NCBI GenBank assembly: GCA_020726505.1
Contig: JAHLEZ010000009.1
Coordinates: 2,356,001 to 2,420,000 of the forward strand
Origin: Leptodontidium sp. MPI-SDFR-AT-0119
Lineage: Eukaryota; Ascomycota; Leotiomycetes; Helotiales; Leptodontidiaceae
Length of the DNA: 64,000 nucleotides
Direction: 5' to 3'
Shown: in pieces, positions 46,651 to 60,199 of the stretch
Layout of the letters: the number at the start of each line of letters is the position of its first letter
Numbering within the stretch: position 1 is the stretch's first letter
Position numbers and translations under genes: made by a program
Notes under the pieces: model-generated
The model's input: the letters and a program-made list of their open reading frames with translations, nothing else
What the model was told of the DNA's origin: nothing
Database searches by the model: none

Positions 46651-48811
46651 CATATATATAGGGAGTCGGACCTGTTCCGGACCCCTGACCTAGCTGAACC
46701 CTAGCCGAAGCATACCTGTCGTAACACTTCGTAGATTTAAAAAAGTTTATTTAATACTGTTATAAGAAGAGACGATAGGGGTTTACTATATATCAGGGGT
46801 TCCTAGGGTGGGTCGCTAAAGAAGTTAATAATGGCCTAGATGCTGCCTAGAGAGCTAAAGCTTACTTTAAGTACGCTGGCTTCTCAGAAACAATAAACAT
46901 TTAGTAGTACTTTATAGCTAAAACAATTACAGGACGTGGGAGTAGTTAGTGTGCCTTTGATTTGTGTATTTCCTAGGTTATTTTTGTTGATTTAGTATTT
47001 TACATGTTTTTTTAACTTCACATTTCCACCTTTATTAATTAGTATTAATTCATCGCTAGTACCTTCGTTTACGCTTGTAACTCCTGTGTTTCGATGTACT
47101 TTTTATGCTTCTTTACTAGTTTAATAGTTATTAAAGAATTCATCATTTTTATTATAATATTTAAGGTTATAATACTCTTTATACTCTTTATTCCCTTTCT
47201 AGCGATGTCGTTTCGAGGCTTTTGCGGGCGAAATTAAGGGTTCGGAATACTACTCTTAAGATTTAGGAGGTTCTTAGCAACTTTTTGTTTTTCGTTAAAT
47301 TATCGAATAAATAAAGATGCCTTTGTAGCGATCGATGAGGCTATTCCAACTTTAACCCCGCATTAAATTAACGTTTATGTTAATCTAGTAATATTAGGTG
47401 TGATATATTGCTTTATTAATAACTTAAAAGCCTTTATAAACGTAGTAATACGTTTAAGTCGAGTCTTTGCCTTTGAAACATACTCCTTAAAGCTTTGTAT
47501 TAGGTTTTTCGCATTAGATATTAGGTAAAGCGGAGATAAAGGTATTAGCGCGTGCTTATTATATCTTATTTAGCGAAATTGCGGTGTATTTAGTGGTAAA
47601 GCGCGCTTGTGGGCATAAGAAGAACCGTACTAAACGTTACGCGAAGAGTAAGAGTAATACTTACACGGGTTATACGATGTATAAAGTTTACTTTAATTAG
47701 GGTGGGGGGGTTGTTAATTTGCAATAGCACCTATGTAAACGTGTACGACAATAGGTTAAGAATCCTTTTGATTAGGTTTTAGTGTTGTTTCTTTAGTAGT
47801 TTGATTAGATTTCCTCTTATTAATAGTTCTTTAATTTATGAGATTATGCTTAAATAAATATGCTCGTAAAAATTCCTTTGGGGGTCGTTGAATTATTACT
47901 CGCTGTTCTCCGACTATAGCTAACTTCGCCTAACGTACTTGCTTTAATAAAGTAACTTTATAATACTCTCCTTTCTTAGTTATATAATAATAACTGGGGT
48001 TATTTGGGTATTTTTCGTCGTAGTGAGTGTTAATGTTAAATATTAATTTTCTAATGCTCTCTAAGGGGTTATTATTATCGTCCACGGACTTTTTAAGAGC
48101 TCTAACACGCTTTGTAATAGAATCACGTGGTTTAGAAGTCGTAGGAGTATTAATTTTATCGTTATCGTCTTCGACTTCTTTATTAGAGCTTTCTATGTCT
48201 TGGGATTGTTTAAAACGCAGCTTTTATATAGTATTAAGTCGTCCTTTTCCTTTGCCTTTGCCTTTGGCCCTAATAGTATTAGATGTTGGCGAAGGAGTTT
48301 CATCCCGTTTAATTGTCTTTTAAATAGCGTTAAGTTTAATTTCTCCTTATGCCACGGCTTTTCCTATGTTGTTCAAGAGCCTTAAGTGTGTAATCAAGTT
48401 CTCCTAATCTAATTCTTATTAGATTATGAATTCTTGCTTATTAGTCTTTATATTCCCGGTTAGAATATAGGGTATTTATCCCGATTTAGTATCCTCTTTT
48501 TGCACCATGGCCAAATAAAGTTATTCTCTATTAATGCCCTAAGTTTGGTGAATGTTACTTATAAAGGATTATTAAAATTATGCTAGATAAGTATAGTAGT
48601 CCTTCGTCGACTATTTAAAATAGTAGTAATAGCAAGAGAAACCTTATATGGCTTATCTCCTAGAGCCTTGGGGTTGAATTCGGGCCTAGGACGAGGTTTT
48701 AGCCGGTTAGGGATAGGGGAGGAAAGATTTCGTTCGTAGTTTTGCATGTACGTATGATTATTTATTGAGGTTAGTTGTACAGTGCAGAGACCTGTGGAAC
48801 TTAGAGCTATA
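46651..48811. other. AT-rich degraded repeat DNA
   Basis: The composition is dominated by TA-rich words. A minus-strand frame from about 48746 (MQNYERNLSSPIPNRLKPRP) continues with scattered stops to about 47850 and looks like a RIP-damaged element protein, but I cannot name the family. Confidence 0.4.
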
Positions 48812-49285
48812 AAGATTATAATATAACTACCTCGCTTAAAGCTCGCTTATACTCAATAAAACCTATTCTAGGCCTAATCAGCCGGAAGTAGCTTAAAACA
48901 AGCCACATACGTCTGATACAAAGCTCTGACATCCACAGGTTACAGCCATGGAATCCAAGGCTTCTGATACACGGCTTTCCTAGGCTAAAACAGTGGTTGT
49001 ACAAAGCTCCGGGCTTTACGTCTTAAACTACCGGAAGTAATTGTATTCGGTAAAGACTCGTTTGAGCTCGTTTGAGCTTACATTTACCTAATTCGACTAC
49101 CTAAGCGAATACACACGTGATAAGCTAGAGTAGTTATATAGACCTAGAAATCCCCTCTACAATAGAATCATCATTCACACCAAGTATCACTTCTTTTCAA
49201 GAGCTCTGTATCAGACGTATGTGGCTTGTTTGAGCTATTTCTGACTGATTTAAGCCTAGAATAGGCTTTACTAAGTTATAATCTT
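48812..49285. repeat. Long inverted repeat, probable MITE-like element
   Basis: The left arm (48812-48928) and right arm (49200-49285) are inverted copies. Shared words include AAGATTATAA at the ends, CCTATTCTAGGC, and CAAGCCACATACGTCTGATA next to AGCTC. The element is about 474 bp with arms of about 85-115 bp and no coding capacity. Confidence 0.7.
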
Positions 49286-50039
49286 ATAGGCATAAGATCA
49301 ATAAAATCTATAAACAGTTATACTTAGCAAAGGGCTTTGACTAAGGCTATGGGATACTATATATATAATAAGAGGGTTAGAACAATTTGTATATATTCGT
49401 GCTTTGATTTCTTATTATTTTATCTTTTAATATTTATACTATTTAAGATAATAAAAGGATATAACTTACGTTTTTTAAATAGTAACACAATTGTTTGAGG
49501 CTTTATAAGGGCAGATTAAAATAGACATGCCCTTCCCCGCCGAAAATACAGGTCGCGCCATTATTTCTTCCCACCCTCTCGAACACTAAAGCTGTGTAAG
49601 AACTCCACACGAATCTACGATCGAAAGGGGTACAGCTCCAAAACGTACTACATTTCTTAGCTATTCTAAATACTAAGAATAACCAGCTAACATCCTACAG
49701 GTTTGCTCTATATCCTTCAAACTACAACTTTATTATGCAATCACACGTCGACCCTACTAACGAACAAAGGCCCGTTCTCTTAACGATAACCATATATACG
49801 TATGGAGCAGAGAAAGACTATAGTATCTACGGCGCAGTCTGCTAAGAACAATATCCTAGAACTTCATAAACGGCTCACAGTATAGAGCTTGAAGTGAAGG
49901 ATCCGGCCGCTCGCTACAGCGACCTCTATATATTAGGTCCCAGACTAGATGTAGATATAAGTGGCGTTATTCGTTTAAGACTTCCTCTCAAAGTATCGCT
50001 CGTAGAATCCTCCGACATCGTAATAAACTCGGCTAGTAA
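49286..50039. other. AT-rich DNA without recognisable feature
   Basis: A less AT-rich patch at 49520-49900 has no frame with motifs. Confidence 0.35.
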
Positions 50040-50044
50040 TTTTA

Positions 50045-50239
50045 TGTCGTGCAGAAGAAGAGCAGAGGTTTAGGGGGCTTGAAAGATTCTATAATCAGAT
50101 GAGGTTTTAGAAAGTGTGTTTAAAGATTAATTAAATTGAGCGTTATCCTCTTAAAGAGAAGAGCTAGAGACTAAGTTTATATACCTGGAGTGCTTACGCA
50201 AGTATACACTAGACTAAAGAACTGCGCTAGTGCGCGACA
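50045..50239 (+). repeat. Left LTR (195 bp) of the outer retrotransposon
   Basis: TGTCGTGCAGAAGAAGAGCA start, TGCGCGACA end. It aligns without length change to 59390-59584, differing mostly by transitions. Preceded by TTTTA. Confidence 0.92.
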
Positions 50240-53200
50240 CACCCTTATAACAAGCTGTAGTCATAAGGACGTTAAGCTTGGCATTAAAGAGGCACACTAA
50301 GGAGATTAGGAGATGCCCTATATATACTCTAAGCAAACAAATAAGACTCTAGGAAATACTAACTAAGACTGTTATATAATCGTCAAGTGAGTTATAATAA
50401 AAGAAAGTATAATACGTAACTAAGTACGTAATCGGGAGCTCGTTCGCTAATGAACACGTACCCCCTAAAAAGTAAATAATAATATAGGTCGCCGTATTAA
50501 GATCTTAAACATTAAATAAGAATACATAAATAAGGCGTATTATAAATATAGGAGCATTTATAGGTTTATCTTAAATTATAAATATAAAAATGTAAAATAA
50601 AGTTCCTAGAAAGAGAGTACAATTTATAAATTATAAGGCTAAGATCTTACTATAAGACAGATAGCCCGGTCTGTAGTAAGATAAGTACGGTTAAGGTATT
50701 AATTAGTTAATTAGACGTCGTTAGTAGTTACGTTTAAGTTAAGAAGTGGCGCTTAATACTCTAATTAACTAAGCCACGTCAGGTTAGTACAGAGGTTTCC
50801 ACCTACTTAGTAAGTAGTGTTAATTAGTAGACCGTGCGCGCGATTAGTGATCGCGAGCCTTCCGCTTATAACTATAAATACTGCCCTCCTTTCTTATTAA
50901 TAATAACCCTTTTCTAGTATTACTAACGCTAATATATACCTTTACATTTGCCCCTCTATTCCTTTCCTCTTCTTTTATATTATTAAATTTATTATCGAGC
51001 ATTCTAAGATGCCTAATAAATCTACTTCTTTTAAGACTACTAAGAGTCTATAACAACGTTCTAAGGCTCTTACTAATCGAATAAATCGCTAAATTGCCCG
51101 CGAGGAAAGTGGCTCTAATATAAAGCGCGAAGTTATATAAGAATAACGTTGCTAAAGATTCTAAGTTGTAAGTATTTATTTCCTTATCTTTGATTATTTA
51201 TTTTTATACTCTTATCTCTTACCCCCTCACTTTTCGAGCATTAAATTAACTCTTTAAGTAATAAATAATTACTATAAAAGCATCCGCCTTATTATCTCCT
51301 ATTTAAGAAGACAATAATAATAAACTTAAAGATATCTTTAGTAAGATCGATAATAATAAGGATAAGCTTACCGGCGGTACCTCTTTTACTCCTTTTATAC
51401 CCTCTTATTCTATTGTCTCCTTAGGCAATCCCCTTTATTCTACGGACGTATCTGACTCTAATAATAACATCTTGCTTGTCTCTCGCTGCTTTCGTCGTGC
51501 TTTTATTCGCCTCTCTTTACTAAAGTCTTTACTTTTTATTCGTGTTACTTATATATTTGTTAGTATCTAACCAAGGTTCGATACCTAATATCAGGGTGAC
51601 AAAGAATACAACAAGTGAAGTTTAATCAAGTATATTCCGTGTGTCCCTTTCGTACGAAAGGGAAAGCTACCTTAAATACATCAAGTACTAAACCCCGTAG
51701 CTCGTATAAGTATTACTCGTACGAAACCAGGAGGCAAGGTATGAAACCAAGCTTCATTTGGCCAGGAGAGACGACTATCTTTGGAAGCTGTCAGAGTAAG
51801 AGAATGCCCCTCAGCTAAGGCTATCCCAACAATATTATTTAAGATAATTATTTAAGTTTCTACTAATACTTTAAAGACTCTTAAGAAAGTATTAAATAAA
51901 GTTCTTAATCTTTAACCTTACAAACGCGTTAGTGTTTTTACTTCTCCTCGCTAGTCTTATAAGAGTTTTAAGGGACTTTCGTTAATAAGACGAACTCGTA
52001 GTATATATTTCTTTTTATTTATTTAAATCTCATTTTTATTAATCGAGTATTAGAGTATACACTAATAATATTATAGGCCGCGAATTTGTTAATCCTTATT
52101 TATTATATATTTAAGCTGTTACTTATAGTAAAGGAGATCGGGGACACTACTATATAAACACTACTTCGGTTAGTAATCACTACTTTAATTATATTAGTAG
52201 CTACTTATACTCTCCCGCCACTAACGATCTTTTAAAGTATAGTAAGAGATTAGTCCGCGTTATTAATATTAACGATTAAAAGGTATATAAATTCCTTTTT
52301 TAATAACTCATTAGCGATTATTAAGTTAACTATTCTAAGTTTATTAAGAAGTATCGCGTCATTGTTAAGACCTTCCTCGATTATTTAAGTAAGTCTTTGA
52401 GCTCCGAAGAGGAGACTAATAATATCGTTCCCTCTTCTTCGCGTTATTCTTTTCTTAAGTATAATAAGAAGGATAACTCAGATAATAAGGCTAGAATTAG
52501 AGTTAGTAGAGTTATAAGAAAGCGTAAAAAGTTTATAAGTATAATAAATATATTTAAAAACATAGTTAGTATACTTTAGTTTAAAGAGCTTTAAGTTTAA
52601 GTAAGATTTAGTTAAGTTTACGGGGATCTTTTTGTTTTTACGTAAAGTTTTAGTTAAGTTTTTTTTTTTTTTTTTATAAATTTATAAGATCTTTAGCTAA
52701 GTTTAGCCAGATTAATTATAAGATTTAAGCGGAATTAAGTAGATTTCTAGTATTTTAATTATAAAGATACTTAATTTATTAAGTAAAAAAGTTTTTATAA
52801 ATAAAAATAATATAAAATTTCTTTATATACTTTTAATAAATATATTTAAAGCTCCTTAACTTAAGATTTATAATTACTAAAGTTTAAGAGAGCTTTAAAG
52901 AGCTCGAATTTCTAGCGAGACAAATTCTTCGTAAGACTATTAATAGGTATATTAGTAATTAAAAGATATATTACTTTAAAGGATCCGCGAGTATACTCTT
53001 ACTTTAGCCACATGTTATAAATATTAATATAACAGAGCTTTATCGCGATCTTTTTAGTACTATTTATAACGAGCCTAATAGTTTATTAATTATTATATAG
53101 AATCTTTTACGTCTTACTTAAATTAAGAGTTAGATTTTTAAAAAAGCGCTAAAGAGCTATAGTTTCTTTGCTTATATACTCTAGTACAAGTAGTTCTACT

Positions 53201-55726
53201 TTAGTTATTAAAGTAGTAATTATTACTTATCTTAATACTTTCTAGATTACTAGCCTACTAAATAGAAAAATCACGTAACTTTAAGATAATTGTTATATAT
53301 CTATATTATTAGCGAAAGAGGCATTAGAGGCAATAATAATTACTATACCTTAGTGCCTATTATAAATAATACCTAAGAAGCGCGTACTAAATAAGTAACG
53401 AATAAGCTAATATATTACGGTAAAGTAATTAAGCCTAGGGTTTATTACGAATTGTGAGAAGAAGGTAATTATATATATAATATCTGATCTTATAATAATT
53501 ACTACGTATAAGACAAAGCCTACTCTCTCTTAGTATACTTTAATATATTTCTTAAATACTTATCTTATGTACTTAATAAAATCAATTTATAGTAGTAATG
53601 TCGTTAGACAATTACTATTTGCTTACTTAAATTTACGAGCGATCTTCTTAAGGTACTAGTTATAGACTAAGGAGATCGTTTTGCGCTTTCGATTACGTAA
53701 TACTTTAATCCCTAGGAATTATTTAATGTCTTTAAAATTATATATATCGTATACTTAGTTTAAACACTTAATAAGATCTTATCTAAGCTTCTAATTATCT
53801 CGGTAATAAAGTACTTAAATGTCGTTTACGTAAAAGAGGACTAAGATTTTGTGTTTAAGATTTATAAATATATAAGGCTCCTTTAAGTAAGGAGAGAGCC
53901 CTAGATTAGTTAGAGTCTTGCTTATATACTTGTACTAGAGGTAAGGGGAATTACGTATTCTATAGAGTGCGCGATTAACTCGTAATACTTGGCTAGGCTA
54001 TTAAAAACTAGGTAGAAATTAATAGTATACTGTTTTACTATTTATATCTCTTAAGATATTAATAAAGGTATTAATTACGTTAAAGTACTTGACTTTTAAA
54101 TTAAAATAGGTTGTGAGCGCTATAGCGATTCTAAAAGACTTTACAAAGAGCGTATTAGCGTATATTAATATAATCGTTACTTTACTTTAGAAATCACCCT
54201 AAACTACTATTCGTGAGCGACATTTTAAGATATATCCGTCTTTATTTAGCTTGTAATTAAGGACTTATATAAGCGGGACGAGTGTGATTATAATGCTCGA
54301 ATCGTAATTTTATAAGTGTTAGTATTTATATTTATTTATATTCCCTATTTCTAATTTATAGTCTTTTAGAAACTACTTTTTTATTAAGTAGTTCTTAAGA
54401 TCGTTTTACCTCTTTAGCTTTAATAAAAGATCTTAGACCTTGATTTTAGAAAGTAGGAGCTTCCCTTTTAGTAATAAGCGATTTACTTATATTATTACCG
54501 CGATTACTAAATATATTATCTTAGTTAATTCCCTAAAATCGTTTTACTCTTCCTAAGACATATATTAATTAAGTATAAGCTTATAAAGAAGCTAATTAAT
54601 TTCAGATTAAAAATCACTATACTTAATTAAAGTATACTCGTTAGAGTTTATACCCTTAAGGTTTAAGTCACCCCTGAGATTAGGGTTACCCTTTTAAGAG
54701 CGCGTTTCTTTAAAGATAATAGTAAGCGTTATAAATACTTTACTACCTTTACCCCTTTTACGCAGTCTCCCTTTTCTTCTTATACTTCTTACTAGCTTTT
54801 CTCGAGTACTTAAGGCTTTAGATTAAGCCGTAGCGGCCTTAACCTTTGTTTAAGAGCGTGTTATTACTTTCGTCTATCCTCGTACGTTTAACTAGGCTCC
54901 TAATACTTTAGTCCGAGAGCGCGTCACTACTTTTAATAACGAATCTAAGGTTTTAAGAGCTTACGCTTAAGAAGTTAATTACTTTAGACTTTTATCCGCA
55001 ACTTTTTAAATTACTTAACTAGAGTTTTTAATTAGTTCCTTTAGTACTTCTTTTAGTAATAGTGACTTTACTCGCGAGTAATCCGCTTTTAGAGTAAATA
55101 ATAGTATTTAAATCTCGAGTTTAAAAGCTCGAGACGGACCTCTAGCTTAGTCCTACAATACGTTTGACGCCCGATCTATGAGTTATATATTCTCACTTAA
55201 ACGCGATCCCTCTAAGGCTTGTTTTATACTTAGCGCAAACCTTAAGTCGTACGCACTCGACCTCTACTCCTTGCCCTTTACTAGTACTTTAACTAGTATA
55301 TTATCTAGTATAAGAGTAATTTTAGGAGTCAAAAGTCTCGTTATAATTCTCGGTTCTCTAGTATCCTTCACCCCCGAGTTTTAACTCTCTAAAGTAGTAG
55401 TTAATCCCTTGACAGGCTTAGAAAGTAATATTAAAGCGCTTTTAATTATAACTATTACTTCCTTAATAGTCCTATTACTTATAATATTCTCTAGGATTTC
55501 GGCCTAGTTTACGACTAATTTATCTTCTTTAATAAGATCGCAAATTAACTAAGCTTCCTTAATTATAATTATTACTTCTTCTTAACTTGACTTATAAAAT
55601 AGGTCTTTATTAAAGCGTACGTTACGCGTGACGATAATTCGGTCGAGACATAGCACTTAAATCTAGTAAATATTAGAAGTATAAAAACTTACTAAGTATT
55701 TAATATATACACGCGTATTTACTTTA

Positions 55727-56028
55727 TGTTACGACCTACGATGCGCCTCGCAATCTAACTGACACGGGCTCGTAGCATCGCTGGCTATGCGACGGCGCTA
55801 AGCCCGATAGGGAAGACTAAGTGGCGAGCCTGCGACATGTTGACGTGAATGGCACTCGACTACGCTAGGCCCCATTAGGAGGGTCCTCTATGTATATATA
55901 CTCGAGCCCTCCCTTACGGAGAGCTCTCCTTTCCTCCTTGTCTTTTCTTCTCGATTCTGAGCGTAGCTTTAGGCCCAAATACAAAGCTAGAGTCAACTCG
56001 CCGTATCAACCTCTTGCCAGCCGTAACA
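55727..56028 (+). repeat. Left LTR (302 bp) of the nested element
   Basis: Begins TGTTACGACCTACGATGCGC and ends CCAGCCGTAACA. It is GC-rich relative to all its surroundings and about 94% or more identical to the right copy by eye. Confidence 0.92.
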
Positions 56029-58244
56029 CTTTAAACGCTCTTTTCTTTTGCCCTTTCGCTCGTTTTATTATTAATAAATATACTCTATACCCGAAGACGT
56101 AAATCCTATTCTAATTTAGTCTAAGATTTATAATAAGCTTCGTAACGAGCGCTAGGTTATATTATTAAAAGTAATTATAAAACTATTAATCTAGTATTTT
56201 TAATAATAACTACTAATTATTCACGCGCCTAAGGCTCCTATTATATAAGTAAATGCCTCCTAGTGCGCATTCGATAGCTAGTTCCGCGGGGAGATTTACT
56301 AAGAGCCTTATTTTGATTCCCCTATTAATTACTTCTTAGCTAGCCCTTTTGGCGCCGCTATTTAACTTATAAGTTAAAGTAAGTAAAAGCTTGAGTTTAA
56401 TTCTGAGCTTCTTAGCCTAGTTCTTATATCTCGTAAACCCGCGAATAATAATAACTGCCTTTTCTTAGTCGTGTTTTAGTCTATATATTAAGAGTCTAAA
56501 TTGCCTATAAACTTAGCGTTTAAAGCTCTCGATATATTTGAAGACTATATTATACTCTTTATTTTAGAGAGTATAACTTACAAGTAGTCTATACTTATTT
56601 TTAAGTAAAAGGAGCTAAGAGTTGTTCTTAAATCTAATTAGATAATCAAAGAGATCTTAAGTAACTCTCTAAAATAGTCTAAGTAATTGTCTCTTAATTA
56701 GGCGTTTAGAGATTACTTAAGATACGTGGGTAAGAGCGTAATACTTACACTTAATTCTCCTTATTGCCTTAATAATCCTAATATTCTTAGCTGAACTTAT
56801 TAGCTTTCTTAAGGTATTTAGCCTTAAGTGTTTAAAGTATAAATACTAATACATTTCTATATTTGTCCTTAGTCTTTTATACTCTCGTAATAGCTTATAA
56901 GATTTACTAATACTTCGTTTAAGCGTTAGAAAACATTATAGTACTTATAGTACTAAAAGGGATTTCACGGGAGTTTAACGAATAATTAGAAAGCTCGTTA
57001 AATTTAAAAAATACAAGGTTTTACTTACGAACTAATTGTCATATAATTAAGTAGTCCCTTATAAGATTATTTTCTTTCTTTTAATATAGAGTGTAATCTA
57101 TTTTATAGTATTAAAGCCCGCTATTATAAAGACGAGCTTTAGAAATAATATTAATATAAAATCCTTTTATAATAGTAACGTCGTAAAGAGTTAAATTAAA
57201 CAATTCCTTATTTAAGTTCTTAAGAGACCCCTTTTTAACGCGAATTCCGCGTCTCACAATTAGAAGTTAAGAGCTTCTATACTTTATAATGTCCTCTAGT
57301 TTAGACTTAATAAATAATCTTAGCTCTAAGAACAAACGATTATTAACTAGATTAGTTGTACTATAACTATTAAAAAGAGTACTTGACGATAAGGGGTAGG
57401 CTAAGTCTTATATAAAGTAGACACTAAGTTAGTAATCCTTTATAAGGCTTAGAATAATCACTACTTGTGCTTACGTGCCGCTCTTCGCCCCTTTATTTAA
57501 GATGTTTTTAGGGAACGTAGACTTACTTTTGCCCTTATTACCGGCGCTTTTAATAGCGTCTTTAGTAGCTTAAAGTATTAGTTTGTCTAATTTAATCTAG
57601 TCTTATAGTCCCTTTTATTTATTACTAATAAAGCGCTATCGGATTTACTTTACTATAACGTCATTTATTAAAGGATTTAGTCTAATATTTTTATCGAGGT
57701 CTTTTATATAAACCTTTTTATAAATAACAAGTTAAAGTCAAGTGTAATTTAAAGGGCTCTATTTATAAGTCCGATTATTTTAGTAAGGGCATGACTTCTC
57801 AGGGGATTTCCCTTTTAAAGGTTTACAAGCGTCCTTATTACCTTTTAACGTTACTTTATTATTAGACAATCGTTCGTTAAGAGTAGCGAAGTGTCTATAA
57901 CCTTGAGTTCTATAACTTAATAAAAGAGCTTAGTACTAAGGACTTAATTTATTAGCGTAAAAGAATCGAGCTAGCTAATTAATAGTGTAAGAAGGGGGAA
58001 GACTAAGAGTCTCGTACTCCTGAATTTTGTTATTTTAGCGCTTTGCCTACAAGCGATTAAAGTTCCTTACCGTAACTAAGAAATTAATTATACTAATTGT
58101 TCCTTCCACGTTTAATACCTTATATAATTAAGCTTTTCGAATTAGCTCCTAGTAAGACATAATTTATACGCGAGGGTTACTCTTCTCCTTAGTCTTAAGG
58201 GATTCCCGGTAGTCGTTTCGTGTTTAAGTTTGAATCGACATTTC

Positions 58245-58546
58245 TGTTACGACCTACGATGCGCCTCGTATTCTAACCGACACGGGCTCGTAGCATCGCT
58301 GGCTATGCGACGGCGATAAGCCTAATAGGGAAGACTAAGTGGCGAGCCTGCGACATATTAACGTGAATAGCACTCGACTACGCTAGGCTACATTAGGAGG
58401 GTCCTCCGTGTATATATACTCGAGCCCTCCCTTACGGAGAGCTCTCCTTTCCTCTTTGTCTTTTCTTCTCGATTCTGAGCGTAACTTTAGGTCCAAATAC
58501 AAAGCTAGAGTCTACTCGCCGTATCAACCTCTTGCCAGCCGTAACA
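58245..58546 (+). repeat. Right LTR (302 bp) of the nested element
   Basis: Begins TGTTACGACCTACGATGCGC and ends CCAGCCGTAACA, the same length as the left copy. The differences seen are mainly transitions (such as CTCGCAATC against CTCGTATTC). Confidence 0.92.
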
Positions 58547-59389
58547 ATTTCCGTTTAGTAGAGCACCTCCTTAAGGGAGCGAAGGATCGCTTAAATATTC
58601 ATGCGCTTTTCTTACACTACTCGAGCTGCTGCAATGCTAAAGAATTACTTAGCCATGCTCCTCTCGACTTAGTTATAAAGTTTAAAGTAATTAGACGCTC
58701 GGGACTACTAAATTACACTTTAGAGGACGTGCTCTTTGGCCTTAGCTTTTACTTACTCCCGGAGTGACTTAGGGGTTATAAGATCAGGCCTTATTAATAA
58801 CGCTAAGAGTAGTTTAAACATTCTAAAGTTCCCCTTTACGCTAGGGGTTAAAGGCGTAAACGTTTAATTGCCTCCGCCCTTAGAACTTAGGCTAACAGTA
58901 GCTATATTACTTACTATAGTGCTCGAGGATCTAGGAGCTCTCTTAGCGTTTCCTAGAATTACTACTTAATTATTTATTACTTAAGTCTTGAGCTGTTCAT
59001 TGTAAGTATATATAAAGAGCTAGTAATTTATATTGTTTTTAATATTAGCTTCCTCCGCGAGCTCTTTAGTAATTAGAGGAGTAGTATTAAAGATTTCGGA
59101 TAAAGACGTAGTATCTTTTCTATTAAGGTCGACGTATAGCTAAAGTCTAAGTATATTTATTATAAGCGTAAAGTATATAAACTATACTAGCTAATCTTCT
59201 AGTTTATTATATAAGATCTTAGACGATAAGAGCCTAGTAGGTTCGTTAATACTTATAGAAGACATATCGAATGATCAATGTATAATTGTAGAATTAAAGG
59301 TAAAGGTTAAATAATCGTAGAACTTATTAACTGAAAATTCTTCTGCGAATGTGCCGCGTAACTTAAATAAGACAAGTGTGGCTCTTAAC

Positions 59390-59584
59390 TGTCGTGCAAA
59401 AGAAGAGTAGAGGTTTAGGGGGCTTAAAAGATTCTACGATTAAATGAGGTTTTAGAAAGTGTGTTCAAAGATTAATTAAATTGAGCGTTGTCCTCTTAAA
59501 GAGAGGAGCTAGAGACTGGGTTTATATACTTAGAGTGCTTACGCAAGCATACACCAGACCAAAGAACTGCGCTAGTGCGCGACA
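59390..59584 (+). repeat. Right LTR (195 bp) of the outer retrotransposon
   Basis: TGTCGTGCAAAAGAAGAGTA start, TGCGCGACA end. Followed by TTTTA, the duplicate of 50040-50044. Confidence 0.92.
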
Positions 59585-60199
59585 TTTTATTAAGTATTTT
59601 TTAATTAACTTCCTTGTGTACCTTATTGTATAGCTATTTGGTGATTCCTTAAAAAGGCTCTTGATACTAGGTTCTTACTAATCGCTTCGAAGGTAAAGAG
59701 TTCCTTGTGGTAAAGCTAGATCGCCGCTCGAAGATTTTTTTTCCCTAATAGGCTATATTAGGCCAAAATACTTTTAGTAATAATTAACGGCATAAAGTAG
59801 GCAGGAGAAGTTGTTAAGAGAAGTCTGCCTCTAAGGATTAGTTAGTTTAAGCCTTAATAAACCGTGCCAAGAACCCTGCCCGGCCTTCCTTCTTTCACCT
59901 TTTTAAATATTTCCCGGTTACTAATGCAAAGCATACTTATTTAGGAATTACAGCTTCTACAAGGAACCCCCGAACTGGACCAAAAAGACCTCCCCCTCTA
60001 GGCTTTATCGACTAACCTTTTTTTGCTAAGAGAATAAGGTCCAATCGCGGTACTTCCCGCCACAAGATCCGCCTTACCGATTATCCAAAAGCCAGTGAAT
60101 ATTTATGTATAAAATTGCCTAGTCTATTCACGGCTTCTTACAACTTATAAACGATAAATAAAATTTAATTTCTGTTACCTTTACTTATTATAACCTTAT

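Larger units (their letters stand above)
55727..58546. mobile_element. Nested small LTR element, 2820 bp
   Basis: Two 302-bp direct repeats (55727-56028 and 58245-58546) bound 2.2 kb of AT-rich DNA without open frames. The ends are TGTTAC and GTAACA. The 5-mers outside (CTTTA and ATTTC) do not match, so the target duplication is lost or the element arose by recombination between copies. It could be a non-autonomous or deleted gypsy-type element. Confidence 0.85.
50045..59584. mobile_element. LTR retrotransposon, full length, RIP-degraded, with nested LTR element
   Basis: 195-bp direct repeats at 50045-50239 and 59390-59584 begin TGTCGTGCA and end GTGCGCGACA, so the LTR ends form a short inverted repeat TGTCG/CGACA. 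A 5-bp TTTTA flanks the element on both sides (50040-50044 and 59585-59589), as expected from retroviral-type integration. The total is 9540 bp, of which 2820 bp is a second LTR element. The interior is AT-rich with no long open frame; a region at 52900-53230 keeps peptide-like runs (such as LARQILRKTINRYIS and TELYRDLFSTIYNEPNSLL), but I could not assign gag, protease, RT or integrase. Confidence 0.88.

Noticed and set aside
52900..53230. Peptide-like runs suggestive of a captain recombinase or gag
   Set aside because: Too many stops and no catalytic residue pattern recognised; lies inside the mapped LTR retrotransposon.
55890..56102. Open frames starting MYIYSSPPLRRALLSSL (also at 58408)
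   Set aside because: They lie in the two LTR copies and are identical because the LTRs are; no reason to think they are genes.
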